The notes: a model not told the origin generated them from the sequence alone. A stretch of DNA of 64,000 nt from Catenuloplanes atrovinosus (GCF_031458235.1 NZ_JAVDYB010000001.1:4423001-4487000), one strand, 5' to 3'; positions 34,964 to 43,409 are shown, counted from the first letter of the stretch. Made by a program: numbers and translations.

Positions 34964-36181
34964 GTGTCCACGACATCCAGCCCCACCCGGGCCACGCCCT
35001 CACCCGGCACCGACCGGCGCGCCCTCACCGGCTACGCCACCGTCGTGCTGACCTTCATGGCCGCGGCGAGCGCACCCACCCCGCTCTACGCCGAATATCA
35101 GCGCGCCTGGCACTTCGCGCCCACCACGCTGACGGCCGTCTTCGCCGCGTACGCGGCGCCTCTGCTGCTGACCCTGGTCGCCACCGGCGCGCTCTCCGAC
35201 CATCTCGGTCGCCGCGCGGTCGTGCTGGCCGCCATGGCCGTCGAAGCCGTCGCGCTGGCCACGTTCGCCGTCGCCGACGGCACCCCCGCACTGTTCGCCG
35301 CCCGGATCGTGCAGGGCCTGGCGACCGGTGCCGCCACCGGCGCACTGGCCGCCGCCATCGTCGATGCCGACCAGGTCCGCGGGGCCCTGGTCAACAGCGT
35401 CGCGCCGATCGCCGGGCTGGCCGTCGGCGCGCTCGGCACGGGTCTGCTCGTGACGTACGCCCCCGCCCCGCGCCAGTTGGTCTACCTGGTGCTGCTCGCC
35501 GTCCTGGCCGTGCAGGCCGCCGTGGTGGCCCGCACCCCCGACCGCTCGCCCCGGCGGCCCGGCGCGCTCGCCTCGCTGCGTCCCCGGTTCGCGGTGCCCG
35601 CCACGGCCCGCTCCGCGCTGCTGCGGGTGACGCCGGTCGAGGTCGCGGTCTGGGCGCTCGGCGGCTTCACGCTCTCCCTCGGCCCGTCGCTGGCCCGCGC
35701 ACTGAGCGGCCTGGACTCGCCGCTGACCGGCGGCCTGACCACCTTCGCCCTGCTCGGCGCCGGCGCGGCCGCGGTGCTCGGCCTGCACCACCAGCCGGCC
35801 GGACGCATCCTGCTGATCGGCGCGGCCGCCCTCACCGCCGGGTCCGCGATCTCGGTCGCGGCCGTGCTGACCGGCTCCTTCCCGCTGCTGCTGGCGGGCA
35901 CGATCGTCTCCGGCGCCGGCTTCGGAACCGGCTTCCTCGGCGCGGTCCGCACCATCGCCCCGCTGGCCGCCCCGGCCGAACGCGCCGGCCTGATGGCCAC
36001 CTTCTACGTCATCAGCTACCTGGCGATGAGCGTGCCGGCCGTCGGCGCCGGACTGGCCGTAGCCCGCGGCGGGCTGCTGCCCACCGCCGCCGGCTACGGC
36101 ACGGTGGTCGCGCTGCTCAGCCTGGCCGGCCTGATCTCCACGCTGCGCACCCGTACCACCCCGATCGGAGCACGCCCATGA
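34964..36181 (+). CDS. MFS transporter (efflux type)
   Basis: A 405-residue major-facilitator permease with twelve predicted helices. The loop after helix 2 carries the antiporter motif A (GALSDHLGRRAVVLA), and SAPTPLYAEYQRAW in helix 1 is typical of actinobacterial DHA-type exporters. The GTG start at 34964 has a strong GGAGGAGG 4-11 nt upstream. Regulated by the divergent TetR through the inverted repeat at 34896-34934. Substrate unknown. Its stop overlaps an ATG at 36178, but the frame beginning there closes after 23 codons. Confidence 0.93.
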   Translation: MSTTSSPTRATPSPGTDRRALTGYATVVLTFMAAASAPTPLYAEYQRAWHFAPTTLTAVFAAYAAPLLLTLVATGALSDHLGRRAVVLAAMAVEAVALATFAVADGTPALFAARIVQGLATGAATGALAAAIVDADQVRGALVNSVAPIAGLAVGALGTGLLVTYAPAPRQLVYLVLLAVLAVQAAVVARTPDRSPRRPGALASLRPRFAVPATARSALLRVTPVEVAVWALGGFTLSLGPSLARALSGLDSPLTGGLTTFALLGAGAAAVLGLHHQPAGRILLIGAAALTAGSAISVAAVLTGSFPLLLAGTIVSGAGFGTGFLGAVRTIAPLAAPAERAGLMATFYVISYLAMSVPAVGAGLAVARGGLLPTAAGYGTVVALLSLAGLISTLRTRTTPIGARP

Positions 36182-36578
36182 CAGGGATACCGCGGCCCGG
36201 CTCGCCGGTCTTCCCCTGGCGCCCGAGCGCCACGCGGTCGTCGCCGTGACCGAGCCGCTCACCGACTACCCGCTCGACCGTCCCGCGCCGGTCACGGCCG
36301 CACCGGAGGTGACCCATGCGTCCGAGCCGGCTTCGCCGAGCTGGCCGTCGAAGACAACAGTCATGCTGCACCTTATTGCAGAAGGTAGTTCCGCTCGGGC
36401 CCGCTGATCCGACGATATCCCGGCAAGCTTCCATCCGCCGTTGGCGACGTGCGGGCAATACAGCGTGGCGCCCGGGTGCAGCCCTCCTCTTCGCTGCGAG
36501 AGCGCGGTCAGCGGCGCGGCCGGCCGCAGCCACCGCGGCATCCCTGCTGAGATCCCGCGGTGGCTGCTCGCTACCGAC
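36182..36578. other. gap with a short coding-like remnant
   Basis: No intact gene. On the plus strand from 36183 a frame reads TAARLAGLPLAPERHAVVAV and then DYPLDRPAPV, resembling the start of a small protein once coupled to the MFS stop. It soon becomes non-protein-like and closes at about 36405. The rest of the gap shows nothing recognisable. Confidence 0.35.
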
Positions 36579-36968
36579 TCAGACGCAGAAGCTTCCCTGC
36601 CCCTGGACCTCCATGCATCTGCGGTAGTCCACGAATCGGGCGCCGCTGAAGACGAACGATCGAACTCCGCGGTACAACATCCACGAGCCGTTGTCGTAAA
36701 CCCTGGATCCGTTGACTTTCCAGACCAGATAAAAGCGTGCCGTGATCTCACTTCCGCCGGTCTTGTCGTACATGATGTCCGTGGATTGACCGTTGTCGAC
36801 ACCGCGGGCACACAGGTGACCGTTGCTCAGTTCAAGGCAGGTGGCCCATCCTGGGTGCGCCTGGGCCGCGGCCGGAGCGGCCACGACACCGACGGCGGAC
36901 ACGACAGCCGCCAAGAAGGCGGCGGCCAGTGACCGACTGAACGATTTCCGCATAGCTTCAACCTTCAT
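36579..36968 (-). CDS. Small secreted protein with four cysteines, unknown function
   Basis: A 129-residue exported protein. The signal peptide (SLAAAFLAAVVSAVGVVAAP) is followed by AQAHPGW. The mature part of about 90 residues has four cysteines (in ATCLEL, HLCARG, RRCMEV and SFCV), enough for two disulfides, and many aromatic residues (VWKVNGSRVYDNGSWMLYRG). The ATG at 36968 has GGGGGAGAAG just upstream; the frame extends further to 37028 without support. I do not recognise the family. It may be a secreted binding or inhibitor protein. Confidence 0.75.
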   Translation of the reverse strand: MKVEAMRKSFSRSLAAAFLAAVVSAVGVVAAPAAAQAHPGWATCLELSNGHLCARGVDNGQSTDIMYDKTGGSEITARFYLVWKVNGSRVYDNGSWMLYRGVRSFVFSGARFVDYRRCMEVQGQGSFCV

Positions 36969-37140
36969 GCTCTTCTCCCCCGGTTTGTGGTGTCGAGTGG
37001 ATGACCGGCCGGTCCTTCCGTGCCACAAGTCTCGGACCGCGCGGCGCCGTTGTCGTTAGCACCGGGCGCACAGCCCTACGCACTCCGCGCACATTGATGG
37101 GCCTGGCTACGGTGGGGGCGTGTCGAGGAGGCCGGGAGCC

Positions 37141-38097
37141 ATGCTCACTGTGTTCGACAGCGCCACGATCGCCCCGCAGGACCGCCTGGAGGCCTGGCGG
37201 GAGATCACCGCCGCCTCGCTGGCGCCGACGGCGATCGACTGTCCCGAACCCGAGGCGTTCTCCGCCCACCTCCGCGCGGTGCCGCTCGGCGGCGCGCAGA
37301 TCACCTCGCTGGCCTACACGGCGCTGGCGGCCCGGCGGACGCCGCGCGAGATCCGCCGGTCCGACCCGGAGTACTACCAGGTCGGCCTCATCCGGGCCGG
37401 CCGGCAGGGCGTCGCGCAGAACGACGCCAGCGCCCTGCTCGGCTGCGGCGACCTGGTGATCTACGACAGTTCCCGGCCGTTCGAGGCGGTGGTCAGCGCA
37501 GACTCGCGCGCGGAGTCGGTGGTGCTGCAGTTCGGCAAGCGCATGCTGCCGCTGCCCGCCAAACAGGTGGCCGGGCTCTGCGCCGTCTCGCTACCCGGCG
37601 CCGAGGGAATCGGCCGCCTGCTGGCCACATTCCTCGCCTCGATGGCCGACGGCCGCACCCGCTGCACCGAACGCGACGCCCTGCGCCTCGAGACCATCGC
37701 GGTGGACCTGACCACCGCCGTGCTGGCGCACCACCTGGAGCGGGACAACCCGCCGCTGTGCTCCCCCACCCGCACCCTCTACCTGCGCATCGTCGCCTTC
37801 ATCGAGCAGAATCTGCACGATCCGGACCTGAGCCCGGTCACCATCGCCCTAGCTCACCGGATCTCCGCGCGCTACCTGCACCGGATCTTCCAGCAGCACC
37901 ACCCGGTCAGCGTCGCCGGCCACATCCGGACCCGCCGCCTGGACCAGGCCCGCCGCGACCTGGCCGACCCGCGCCTCGGCCACCTCACCATCGCCGCCAT
38001 CGCCCGCCGCTGGGGTTTCCCCCGCCCGGCCGACTTCAGCCGCGCCTTCCACCGCCAGACCGGCGTACCACCACGCGACTACCGCAACAGCGCCTGA
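37141..38097 (+). CDS. AraC-family transcriptional regulator
   Basis: A 318-residue regulator with an N-terminal AraC-binding-like domain (EAWREITAASLAPTAIDC, later QVGLIRAGRQGVAQNDA and GDLVIYDSSRPFE) and a C-terminal double helix-turn-helix (HRISARYLHRIFQQH and ARRWGFPRPADFSRAFHRQ, ending PPRDYR). The ATG at 37141 is favoured because GAGGAGG lies about 10 nt upstream; a GTG at 37120 is in frame. No adjacent target gene is obvious: the gene upstream is a divergent secreted protein and downstream lies gene debris. Confidence 0.92.
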   Translation: MLTVFDSATIAPQDRLEAWREITAASLAPTAIDCPEPEAFSAHLRAVPLGGAQITSLAYTALAARRTPREIRRSDPEYYQVGLIRAGRQGVAQNDASALLGCGDLVIYDSSRPFEAVVSADSRAESVVLQFGKRMLPLPAKQVAGLCAVSLPGAEGIGRLLATFLASMADGRTRCTERDALRLETIAVDLTTAVLAHHLERDNPPLCSPTRTLYLRIVAFIEQNLHDPDLSPVTIALAHRISARYLHRIFQQHHPVSVAGHIRTRRLDQARRDLADPRLGHLTIAAIARRWGFPRPADFSRAFHRQTGVPPRDYRNSA

Positions 38098-38239
38098 CCT
38101 GCCGCCGGCGCGGGCACGGCAGACGTCCATGACGCGACGGGCGTCTCCGGCGACCAACGGACCGGCAAGGATCACCGGAGCCCCCAGGTCCCCTGATCTT
38201 GGATGTCCGTCCAAACGGGGCAGGCCCAGATCGGAACGG

Positions 38240-38642
38240 TCATCGTTCCGAGGCGACGCGGCGAAGGATGTCGACGAAGACCTCGGTCGACTGTGCGCCG
38301 GATATACGGTACCGGCCATCGATGACGTGAAACGGGACGGCTTTCGCACCCAGCGCGCGTGCCCGGGTCTGGTCGTGGTCCACGGCGGCGGCGCACTCAC
38401 CGCTGGTGAGCGCGTCGCCGGCCGGACCGGCGTCCAGACCCGACCCGTCCTACGTGACGGCCCTCGGCGAAGTACGCCGCGTAGAGGCGTTTGCTCATCG
38501 CGTCGCGCATCCCGACCGCCTCGGCATGATGCAACAGTTGCAGGGCCAGGTGCGAGTTGGTCGGCCGTATCCGGAACGGCTCGTAGGCCAAGCCCGCCTC
38601 GTGTCCGCCATGATGACCCTTCCGAAAAATGGGGTGGTACAC
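38240..38642 (-). pseudogene. FrnE/DsbA-family oxidoreductase, truncated and internally deleted
   Basis: The minus strand encodes two out-of-phase pieces of one FrnE-type (DsbA-family) protein. The upstream piece reads YEPFRIRPTNSHLALQLLHH and AYFAEGRHVGR; the downstream piece reads LTSGECAAAVDHDQTRARAL and VPFHVIDGRYRISGAQSTEV and ends at the stop at 38240. The N-terminal half with the redox motif is missing, and a deletion plus frameshift near 38430 removes the linker between the pieces. It cannot be functional. It faces an intact TetR gene whose operator region remains between them. Confidence 0.85.
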
Positions 38643-38668
38643 CGCTTAAGATATGGAGGGCCACCCCA
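38630..38668. promoter_or_regulatory. TetR operator candidate (TGGGGTGG-N23-CCACCCCA)
   Basis: Perfect 8-bp arms at 38630-38637 and 38661-38668 with a 23-nt spacer. A further CCCCAG/CTGGGG pair (38664-38669, 38684-38689) overlaps towards the TetR gene. It lies between the broken FrnE gene and the TetR start. Confidence 0.55.
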
Positions 38669-38724
38669 GTTGTCAACGCTAAGCTGGGGGCCTACCCCGT
38701 TCGCCGCTCGGGAGGAGTCTTGTC

Positions 38725-39303
38725 GTGTCGGTATCCGTGCCGCCCAGACGCGCCGACGCCCGGCGGAACTACGACCGGATCCTGCGTGCCGCCGAGGTCG
38801 AGGTCGCCGATCACGGGGCGGAGGCGTCGCTGGAGGAGATCGCACGCCGTGCCGGGGTGGGGTCGGCGACCCTGCACCGGCACTTCCCGTCGCGGCGCGA
38901 GCTTCTCCAGGCCGTGTTCCACGACCGGGTCGAGGCCCTGTGCGCTCGCGGACGGCTCCTGACCGAAACCGACGAAGCGCATTCCGCGCTGCGCGAATGG
39001 CTCACCGACCTCACGGTCTTCGGCGCCACCACGCGGGGCATGGCCCGCTCCCTGGTGCTGGATCCGAACCAGAGCGCGCCGAGTTCCGATGGGAGTTGCG
39101 AAACGATGCTCGCGACGGTCGGCGGCGCACTGCTGGCGAAGGCTCAGCGCACCGGCGCCGTCCGGGGCGACATTTCAATCCTCGACCTGCTCATGCTCGT
39201 CAACGCCGTGTCGCTGGTCACCGAGGGAAGCACCGATGCGGCGGACGCGGCGCGCCGCCTCCTGAATCTGGCCTTGGAGGGCATCCGATTCCCGGAGGCT
39301 TGA
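38725..39303 (+). CDS. TetR-family transcriptional regulator
   Basis: A 192-residue TetR protein with an N-terminal HTH (ASLEEIARRAGVGSATLHRHF) and a ligand domain related to the SbtR-like group (TLHRHFPSRRELLQAVFHDR). The GTG at 38725 has GGAGGAG 7 nt upstream. The divergent neighbour, probably its former target, is the decayed FrnE-like oxidoreductase, so this repressor may now be an orphan. The inducer is unknown. Confidence 0.92.
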   Translation: MSVSVPPRRADARRNYDRILRAAEVEVADHGAEASLEEIARRAGVGSATLHRHFPSRRELLQAVFHDRVEALCARGRLLTETDEAHSALREWLTDLTVFGATTRGMARSLVLDPNQSAPSSDGSCETMLATVGGALLAKAQRTGAVRGDISILDLLMLVNAVSLVTEGSTDAADAARRLLNLALEGIRFPEA

Positions 39304-39309
39304 CGGGCG

Positions 39310-39470
39310 GTTCCGGCGCTCACGCACGGGCGAGGAATCCGCGCCCGGCCTCCCGGGTGGTCGTGGAGCAGGCCGATGACGCAGGAGCCGAGTGCTCGGC
39401 CATCGCCGCTTCCATCTCGCCCGGGTAGACGTCGGCGCCACCGACGAGGATCATGTCGCGCGGCGTACGA
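39310..39470 (-). pseudogene. acyl-CoA synthetase C-terminal fragment
   Basis: The minus strand reads RDMILVGGADVYPGEMEAAM followed, after a frameshift, by GSCVIGLLHDHPGGR. This is the hinge and lid segment of acyl/fatty-acid-CoA ligases (normally RDMIxxGGxNVYPxEVE...). Only about 50 codons remain and there is no start or catalytic core. It is debris of a larger gene lost between the TetR and XRE genes. Confidence 0.75.
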
Positions 39471-39477
39471 TCGCGTC

Positions 39478-40023
39478 GTGATCGGTCCACGGCTGCGTGA
39501 GCTGCGCACGGCGGCCGGCCTGACGCTCACGTCGGCCGCGCGCTACGCGGGCATCGCACACAGCACGCTCTCCCGCCTGGAGACCGGGCGGCTGCGGCCC
39601 ACGCTGGACCAGCTCGTCCCGCTGGCCCGCCTGTACGGCGTCACGCTCGACGAGCTCGCCTCACCTTCGCCCGGGCCGGCGGACCGGCCCGGGCTGCACC
39701 GGCACGGCGCGACGTACCTGCCGCTGAACCGGCGCCCGGGCGGCATCCAGGCCTACCGGGTGACCGCGCCCGGCTTGGCCGGTCCGAACGAGCCGGCGCC
39801 GTGCGGGCACGAGGGATTCCAGTGGCTGCACGTGCTCGGCGGCACGCTCCGGCTCGTGCTCGGCGACCGCGACCTGCGGCTGCGCGACGGGGAGTCCGCG
39901 GAGTTCGACACCCGCGTGCCGCACTGGATGAGCAACGCCACCGCGGCGCCGCTGGAGATGGTCGTCCTGTTCGGACGCCAGGGCGAACGGCCGTCCATCA
40001 CGGTACGGGCCGCGCCCGCCTGA
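39478..40023 (+). CDS. XRE-family regulator with C-terminal cupin domain
   Basis: A 181-residue protein: an N-terminal XRE helix-turn-helix (LRTAAGLTLTSAARYAGI, HSTLSRLETGRLRPTLDQL) joined to a cupin sensor domain (GFQWLHVLGGTLRLVLGDR, then FDTRVPHWMSNATAAPLEM). Such HTH-cupin proteins bind small ligands and regulate nearby catabolic or resistance genes. The start is GTG at 39478. The longer frame upstream overlaps the acyl-CoA synthetase debris and is not protein-like. The target gene is unclear because the surroundings are degraded. Confidence 0.9.
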   Translation: MIGPRLRELRTAAGLTLTSAARYAGIAHSTLSRLETGRLRPTLDQLVPLARLYGVTLDELASPSPGPADRPGLHRHGATYLPLNRRPGGIQAYRVTAPGLAGPNEPAPCGHEGFQWLHVLGGTLRLVLGDRDLRLRDGESAEFDTRVPHWMSNATAAPLEMVVLFGRQGERPSITVRAAPA

Positions 40024-40087
40024 TGTGCGGATCGGGACATTCCTTGGCGTCCGCCGCACGATGCGGAAAACCTGGGGCGCGTGCAGA

Positions 40088-40286
40088 TCAACACCTGCCG
40101 GCCTTCGGGTCGGCCACAAGATTCGTAGTCGCGGGCCGGCAGGCGGTCAGCCAGGCCAGGGTCCGCTCGACCAACCACCCGCCCGGGGGGGGTGGACGGC
40201 GAAGCCACACTGATCAGTGGGGTTGCGGACGATCTCGATCGTGGTGTGCGACAAGTTCTCCGGCGAAGCCCTGGTCGGCCCGAAAA
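40088..40286 (-). mobile_element. IS5-family transposase C-terminal remnant
   Basis: The minus strand reads ADQGFAGELV, then VEIVRNP-like and GFAVHPP sequence and, in another phase, LVERTLAWLTACRP and ARDYES. These are the end of an IS5-type DDE transposase, including the region around its final catalytic glutamate (VERTLAWL). Frameshifts and the missing N-terminal two thirds show it is inactive. The rest of the 40024-40438 gap holds no gene. Confidence 0.75.
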
Positions 40287-40438
40287 CATGCCGGATCGGC
40301 GTCGCCGCGTAGACGGCGAGCGAAGTCGGCTTGCGCGCTGCGCCCGGCCGCCAGCCTCAACGAGGGGACCGCAGCCGTCGGGGGTTCCGCGAGTCTGCTT
40401 ATCCGGCGCTTATCAGCATTTCCCTACCGTGCCGGGCT

Positions 40439-41038
40439 ATGTCGATCGTGCCCTCCGGCGACGTGCCGGTGTTCAGCGAAGAGGACGTGCTGCCGCTGTT
40501 CGAGAACCGGCTCCGGCCGGTCCTCGACGTGTTCGCGGCGTCGTACGAGGTGCTCGCCGCGGATGACGGCAGCCGGGACGCCACGCCGCTCGTCCTGGAG
40601 GGGATGCGCCACCGATGGCCGCGGCTGCGGGTCGCCCGGCTCCGGCGCGACAACGGACACCCGAAGGCGCTCACCGCCGGCCCGCACCGCGCCCGCGGTG
40701 AATACGTGGCCAGCGTCGACGCCGGCCGCCAGAATCCGTCGGAGACCGTCGCCACGATGCTACGGCTCGGCCACGTGTCCGGGCGCGACGTGGTGCCCGG
40801 CATACGGGCGGACCGCAGCAGTGACACCCGGTTCAAGCGCTGGACCGGCGGGCTGTACCACCGGCTCGTCCGTCGCCTGGTCGGCGCCGGAGACTTCCGG
40901 CTGCTCGACCGCCGGGCGGTGGACGCGCTCACCGGTCCGCGGGAGCACCTGCCGGTCTACCGCCTGATCTTCACCACTCTCCAGGGCAGGACCGCGTACG
41001 TGGTCGCCTCCGGCTCGGAGATGGCGGCGAACCGGTGA
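40439..41038 (+). CDS. GT2-family glycosyltransferase, shortened
   Basis: A 199-residue glycosyltransferase of the polyprenyl-phosphate-sugar type. The nucleotide-sugar motif is intact (LAADDGSRDATP), but the second motif, usually DADLQxP, reads VDAGRQNP, and the protein stops at about 200 residues where relatives continue into two membrane helices (about 300 residues). Activity is therefore doubtful. Its end overlaps the next gene by 4 nt (GTGA), implying coupled translation with the membrane glycosyltransferase. Together they resemble a lipid-linked sugar donor and acceptor pair for surface glycosylation. ATG 40439 is used. Confidence 0.82.
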   Translation: MSIVPSGDVPVFSEEDVLPLFENRLRPVLDVFAASYEVLAADDGSRDATPLVLEGMRHRWPRLRVARLRRDNGHPKALTAGPHRARGEYVASVDAGRQNPSETVATMLRLGHVSGRDVVPGIRADRSSDTRFKRWTGGLYHRLVRRLVGAGDFRLLDRRAVDALTGPREHLPVYRLIFTTLQGRTAYVVASGSEMAANR

Positions 41039-42186
41039 CGCAACTCGCCATCGCCGTTCCCGTCGTGGACCGGGCGCCGGCCGGCGCCGGTTCGCCATGG
41101 CGGGCCGCGTTCCTCACGGCGTTCGCCGCATGGCTGGCCGCTACCGCCGTCCGTCTCGCGGTCACGGCGCTGAGCCCGACAACCGTGCTGAACTGGACCC
41201 AGTGGGACGCGCTGCATTACGTACGCATCGCCGAGGAGGGTTATCCGGCGGACGGGCCGGGCTACCCGGCTTTCTTCCCGTTGTATCCGCTGCTGATCCG
41301 GCTCGCCGACCCGTTCCTGCCGGGCGGTGTCCTGATCAGCGCATCGGTCGTCGCCAACGTCACCGCGATCGGCGCGCTGGCCTTGCTGCACCGGCTGGCC
41401 GCCCACGAGATCGACCCGGAGACAGCTCACCGGGCGGTCTGGTACCTGACCGCGTCCCCGATGGGCTTCTTCCTGTTCATCGGCTACAACGAGTCGCTGT
41501 TCCTGCTGCTGTCGATCGGCGCCCTCTACGCCGCCCGCCACGGCCACTGGTGGCTGGCCGGCAGCCTCGGCGCGTTGTCGTCCGCCACCCGGCTGTTCGG
41601 CGTCCTGCTTGTGCTGCCGCTGGCGATCGAGTATCTGCGTCAGACCGGCTGGCGACCGCGCCGGATCCGGCCGGACGTGCTGGGGATCGCGCTGGTGCCA
41701 CTGGGCGTGGCCGCCTACAGCCTGTACTGCTGGCAGGAGATGGGCAGCCCGCTGGCGTTCAGCATCGCCCAGGACGAGTGGAACCGCCGGTACACCCTCC
41801 CGGGTGGGGCGTGGCTGGTCGCGGCCGGGCAGTGGGACGGGTGGCTGGGCCCGCGGACCCTGGGCACGATCATCGACGCAGGCTCGATGCTGGTCGCCAT
41901 GGTACTGCTGGTCCTGTGCGTGATGGGCCGGTTCCGGTTCCGGCCCGACCAGTTCTATCTGGTGGCGTACTCGGCGCTGTGCCTGCTCCTGGTGCTGTCG
42001 ACGGAGGTGGGCGGCCGGGCGTTGCAGTCGGCGCCGCGATACGCGATGGAGGCGGTGGCGATCGTCCTGGTGCTGGCCCGGATGGGCACCTGGCGGCTGG
42101 TCGACCGGCTCGTGCTCACCGTCGGCATGACGCTGCACGCCGTACTACTGATGATCTTCATGACCGGCACGTACCTGATCGCCTGA
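41035..42186 (+). CDS. PIG-V-like membrane mannosyltransferase
   Basis: A 383-residue integral membrane protein with about nine to ten helices. The first periplasmic loop carries the family signature WTQWDALHYVRIAEEGY followed by AFFPLYPLLIRL, as in bacterial PIG-V/GT39-like glycosyltransferases that use polyprenyl-phosphate-linked sugars. A second conserved loop reads FLFIGYNESLF. The GTG start overlaps the preceding GT2 gene. Expected to transfer a sugar on the outer face of the membrane. The acceptor is unknown. Confidence 0.88.
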   Translation: MTQLAIAVPVVDRAPAGAGSPWRAAFLTAFAAWLAATAVRLAVTALSPTTVLNWTQWDALHYVRIAEEGYPADGPGYPAFFPLYPLLIRLADPFLPGGVLISASVVANVTAIGALALLHRLAAHEIDPETAHRAVWYLTASPMGFFLFIGYNESLFLLLSIGALYAARHGHWWLAGSLGALSSATRLFGVLLVLPLAIEYLRQTGWRPRRIRPDVLGIALVPLGVAAYSLYCWQEMGSPLAFSIAQDEWNRRYTLPGGAWLVAAGQWDGWLGPRTLGTIIDAGSMLVAMVLLVLCVMGRFRFRPDQFYLVAYSALCLLLVLSTEVGGRALQSAPRYAMEAVAIVLVLARMGTWRLVDRLVLTVGMTLHAVLLMIFMTGTYLIA

Positions 42187-42340
42187 GCCGAGTCACGGGC
42201 ATCCCGGCCGGGCGTCGACGACTCCACCAGCACCTCATCGGCTGTCGGCTGAGTGCATGGCCTCGGCGTTTGTAGTGGCTGAGTCGGGCTCGGCGCGGCC
42301 CCGACAGGCGTGAGCGGCATGAGCGTCGAACGCTCGGGCG

Positions 42341-42649
42341 CGGATCTCGGGCGCCGGCCACGACGTCCACCTGGACAGCCCGGCCGAGTGGCGCGCCGCC
42401 GTGGAGGACTTCCTGGCGCAACCAGCTCCGCGGCAAGTCCCGGACGGTCAGGCGCCGCCGCGGTAGCGGATTCCCGGCGCCCCGCTCGCGGACGTACGCG
42501 GCAGGACCGCAGGCACCTCGATGCGGTTCGTGGCCGGGACCGCCTGGTCGTGGACCAACGCGATCGGTGCGCTGGCGACCGAGGGGATGGCGATGCGCGC
42601 GCCGCAGCCGCCCGAAAAGGGCATCATGCGGTGGTATGCGCCAGGCTAG
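42341..42649 (+). pseudogene. alpha/beta-hydrolase C-terminal remnant and adjoining debris
   Basis: A frame reads SGAGHDVHLDSPAEWRAAVE to the stop at 42464-42466, the catalytic-histidine end of an alpha/beta hydrolase (GAGHxxHLDxPxxW...). After the stop the same frame continues protein-like (GTSMRFVAGTAWSWTNAIGA and EKGIMRWYAPG) to a second stop at 42647-42649, from a different unknown protein. Neither has a start. The rest of 42187-42340 shows nothing. Confidence 0.6.
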
Positions 42650-42685
42650 GTCTGACGCGTCATACCGGACCTGACGCGTCAGACC
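42649..42685. promoter_or_regulatory. strong palindromic operator: two TGACGCGTCA boxes
   Basis: A perfect 14-bp inverted repeat, GGTCTGACGCGTCA and TGACGCGTCAGACC, with a 9-nt spacer (TACCGGACC). Each arm contains the self-palindrome TGACGCGTCA. It sits 30 nt upstream of a well-formed ribosome site and start codon at 42715. It looks like a dimer-of-dimers repressor site. Confidence 0.7.
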
Positions 42686-42714
42686 AGCTGACGTGCGAAC
42701 CATGGAGGGGTCCC

Positions 42715-42765
42715 GTGACCGACCCGCTCATCCCCCGATCGGGTTGCCCGTATTTTCCAGACTAA
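42715..42765 (+). pseudogene. cytochrome P450 N-terminal stub
   Basis: A GTG start with GGAGGGG 5-11 nt upstream opens a frame of only 16 codons, MTDPLIPRSGCPYFPD, then TAA. The pattern 'MT...P-x-x-R-x-x-CPFxPP' is the common beginning of actinobacterial P450s, so this looks like the first codons of a P450 whose remainder was deleted, leaving promoter and operator intact. A functional short peptide cannot be excluded. The stretch from 42766 to 42956 is empty. Confidence 0.45.
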
Positions 42766-42956
42766 GAACAACGGTAAGCAGTTGATCTAGGGCTTTACCT
42801 GCGACGGCTTCCTCAGGGCGGCCGGCTGGCCGGTCGCCGTTTTCGTGGCTCCCGGCACGTGGGACGCAAGATCAGCGGCGGCGCCGCCGACCAGCCCGCT
42901 GATCCGGTGGGCGGCGGCACCGACCGGCGGTGCCCCCGCCGCCTGCCGGCGTGGCG

Positions 42957-43409
42957 TTATCGGCCTACGCACGGAAGACCGGTGACCAGCCTGCCGCCGT
43001 TGTTGTGGTCGTAGAGCGCGAACCGGAAGGCCGCGCTGGTCCTCGGCCCGTACCGGCCGTCCACCGACAGGCCCCCGAGCTGGCCTTGGGCGTAGCGCAC
43101 GGCTGCCTCGGTCAGGGTGCCGAATTGGCCGTCCGGGGCAAGCGACCGGCCGAAGCAGTGGTTCAGGCTCTCCTGAAGCGCCTTCACCCCGATGTTCCGG
43201 CTGCCCTTGGCCAGGACGCAGTTGAAGTTCCCGGAGCCCGACCCGAGCGACGGCACGTGCGTGTAGTAGCCGGTGCCGGCGTGGCGCAGGCTGGTGAAGC
43301 TGTCGCAGTCGATCTCGGCCGCGGCAGCCGGCGCCGCCGCCACCCCGGTCATGGCCAGCGCGAACGCCGCCACCGCGGCGGACCTGCGGATTGTTGAGCG
43401 CATCGACAT
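42957..43409 (-). CDS. Secreted peptidoglycan-binding-domain protein
   Basis: A 150-residue exported protein. The signal peptide (SAAVAAFALAMTGVAAAPA) ends near AAAAE. The mature part has a peptidoglycan-binding_1-like three-helix domain (VKALQESLNHCFGRSLAPDG, FGTLTEAAVRYAQ, LSVDGRYGPRTSAAFRFAL) and four cysteines. ATG 43409 has AGGAGAAGG just upstream. No catalytic domain is attached, so it is a stand-alone wall-binding protein. Confidence 0.85.
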   Translation of the reverse strand: MSMRSTIRRSAAVAAFALAMTGVAAAPAAAAEIDCDSFTSLRHAGTGYYTHVPSLGSGSGNFNCVLAKGSRNIGVKALQESLNHCFGRSLAPDGQFGTLTEAAVRYAQGQLGGLSVDGRYGPRTSAAFRFALYDHNNGGRLVTGLPCVGR

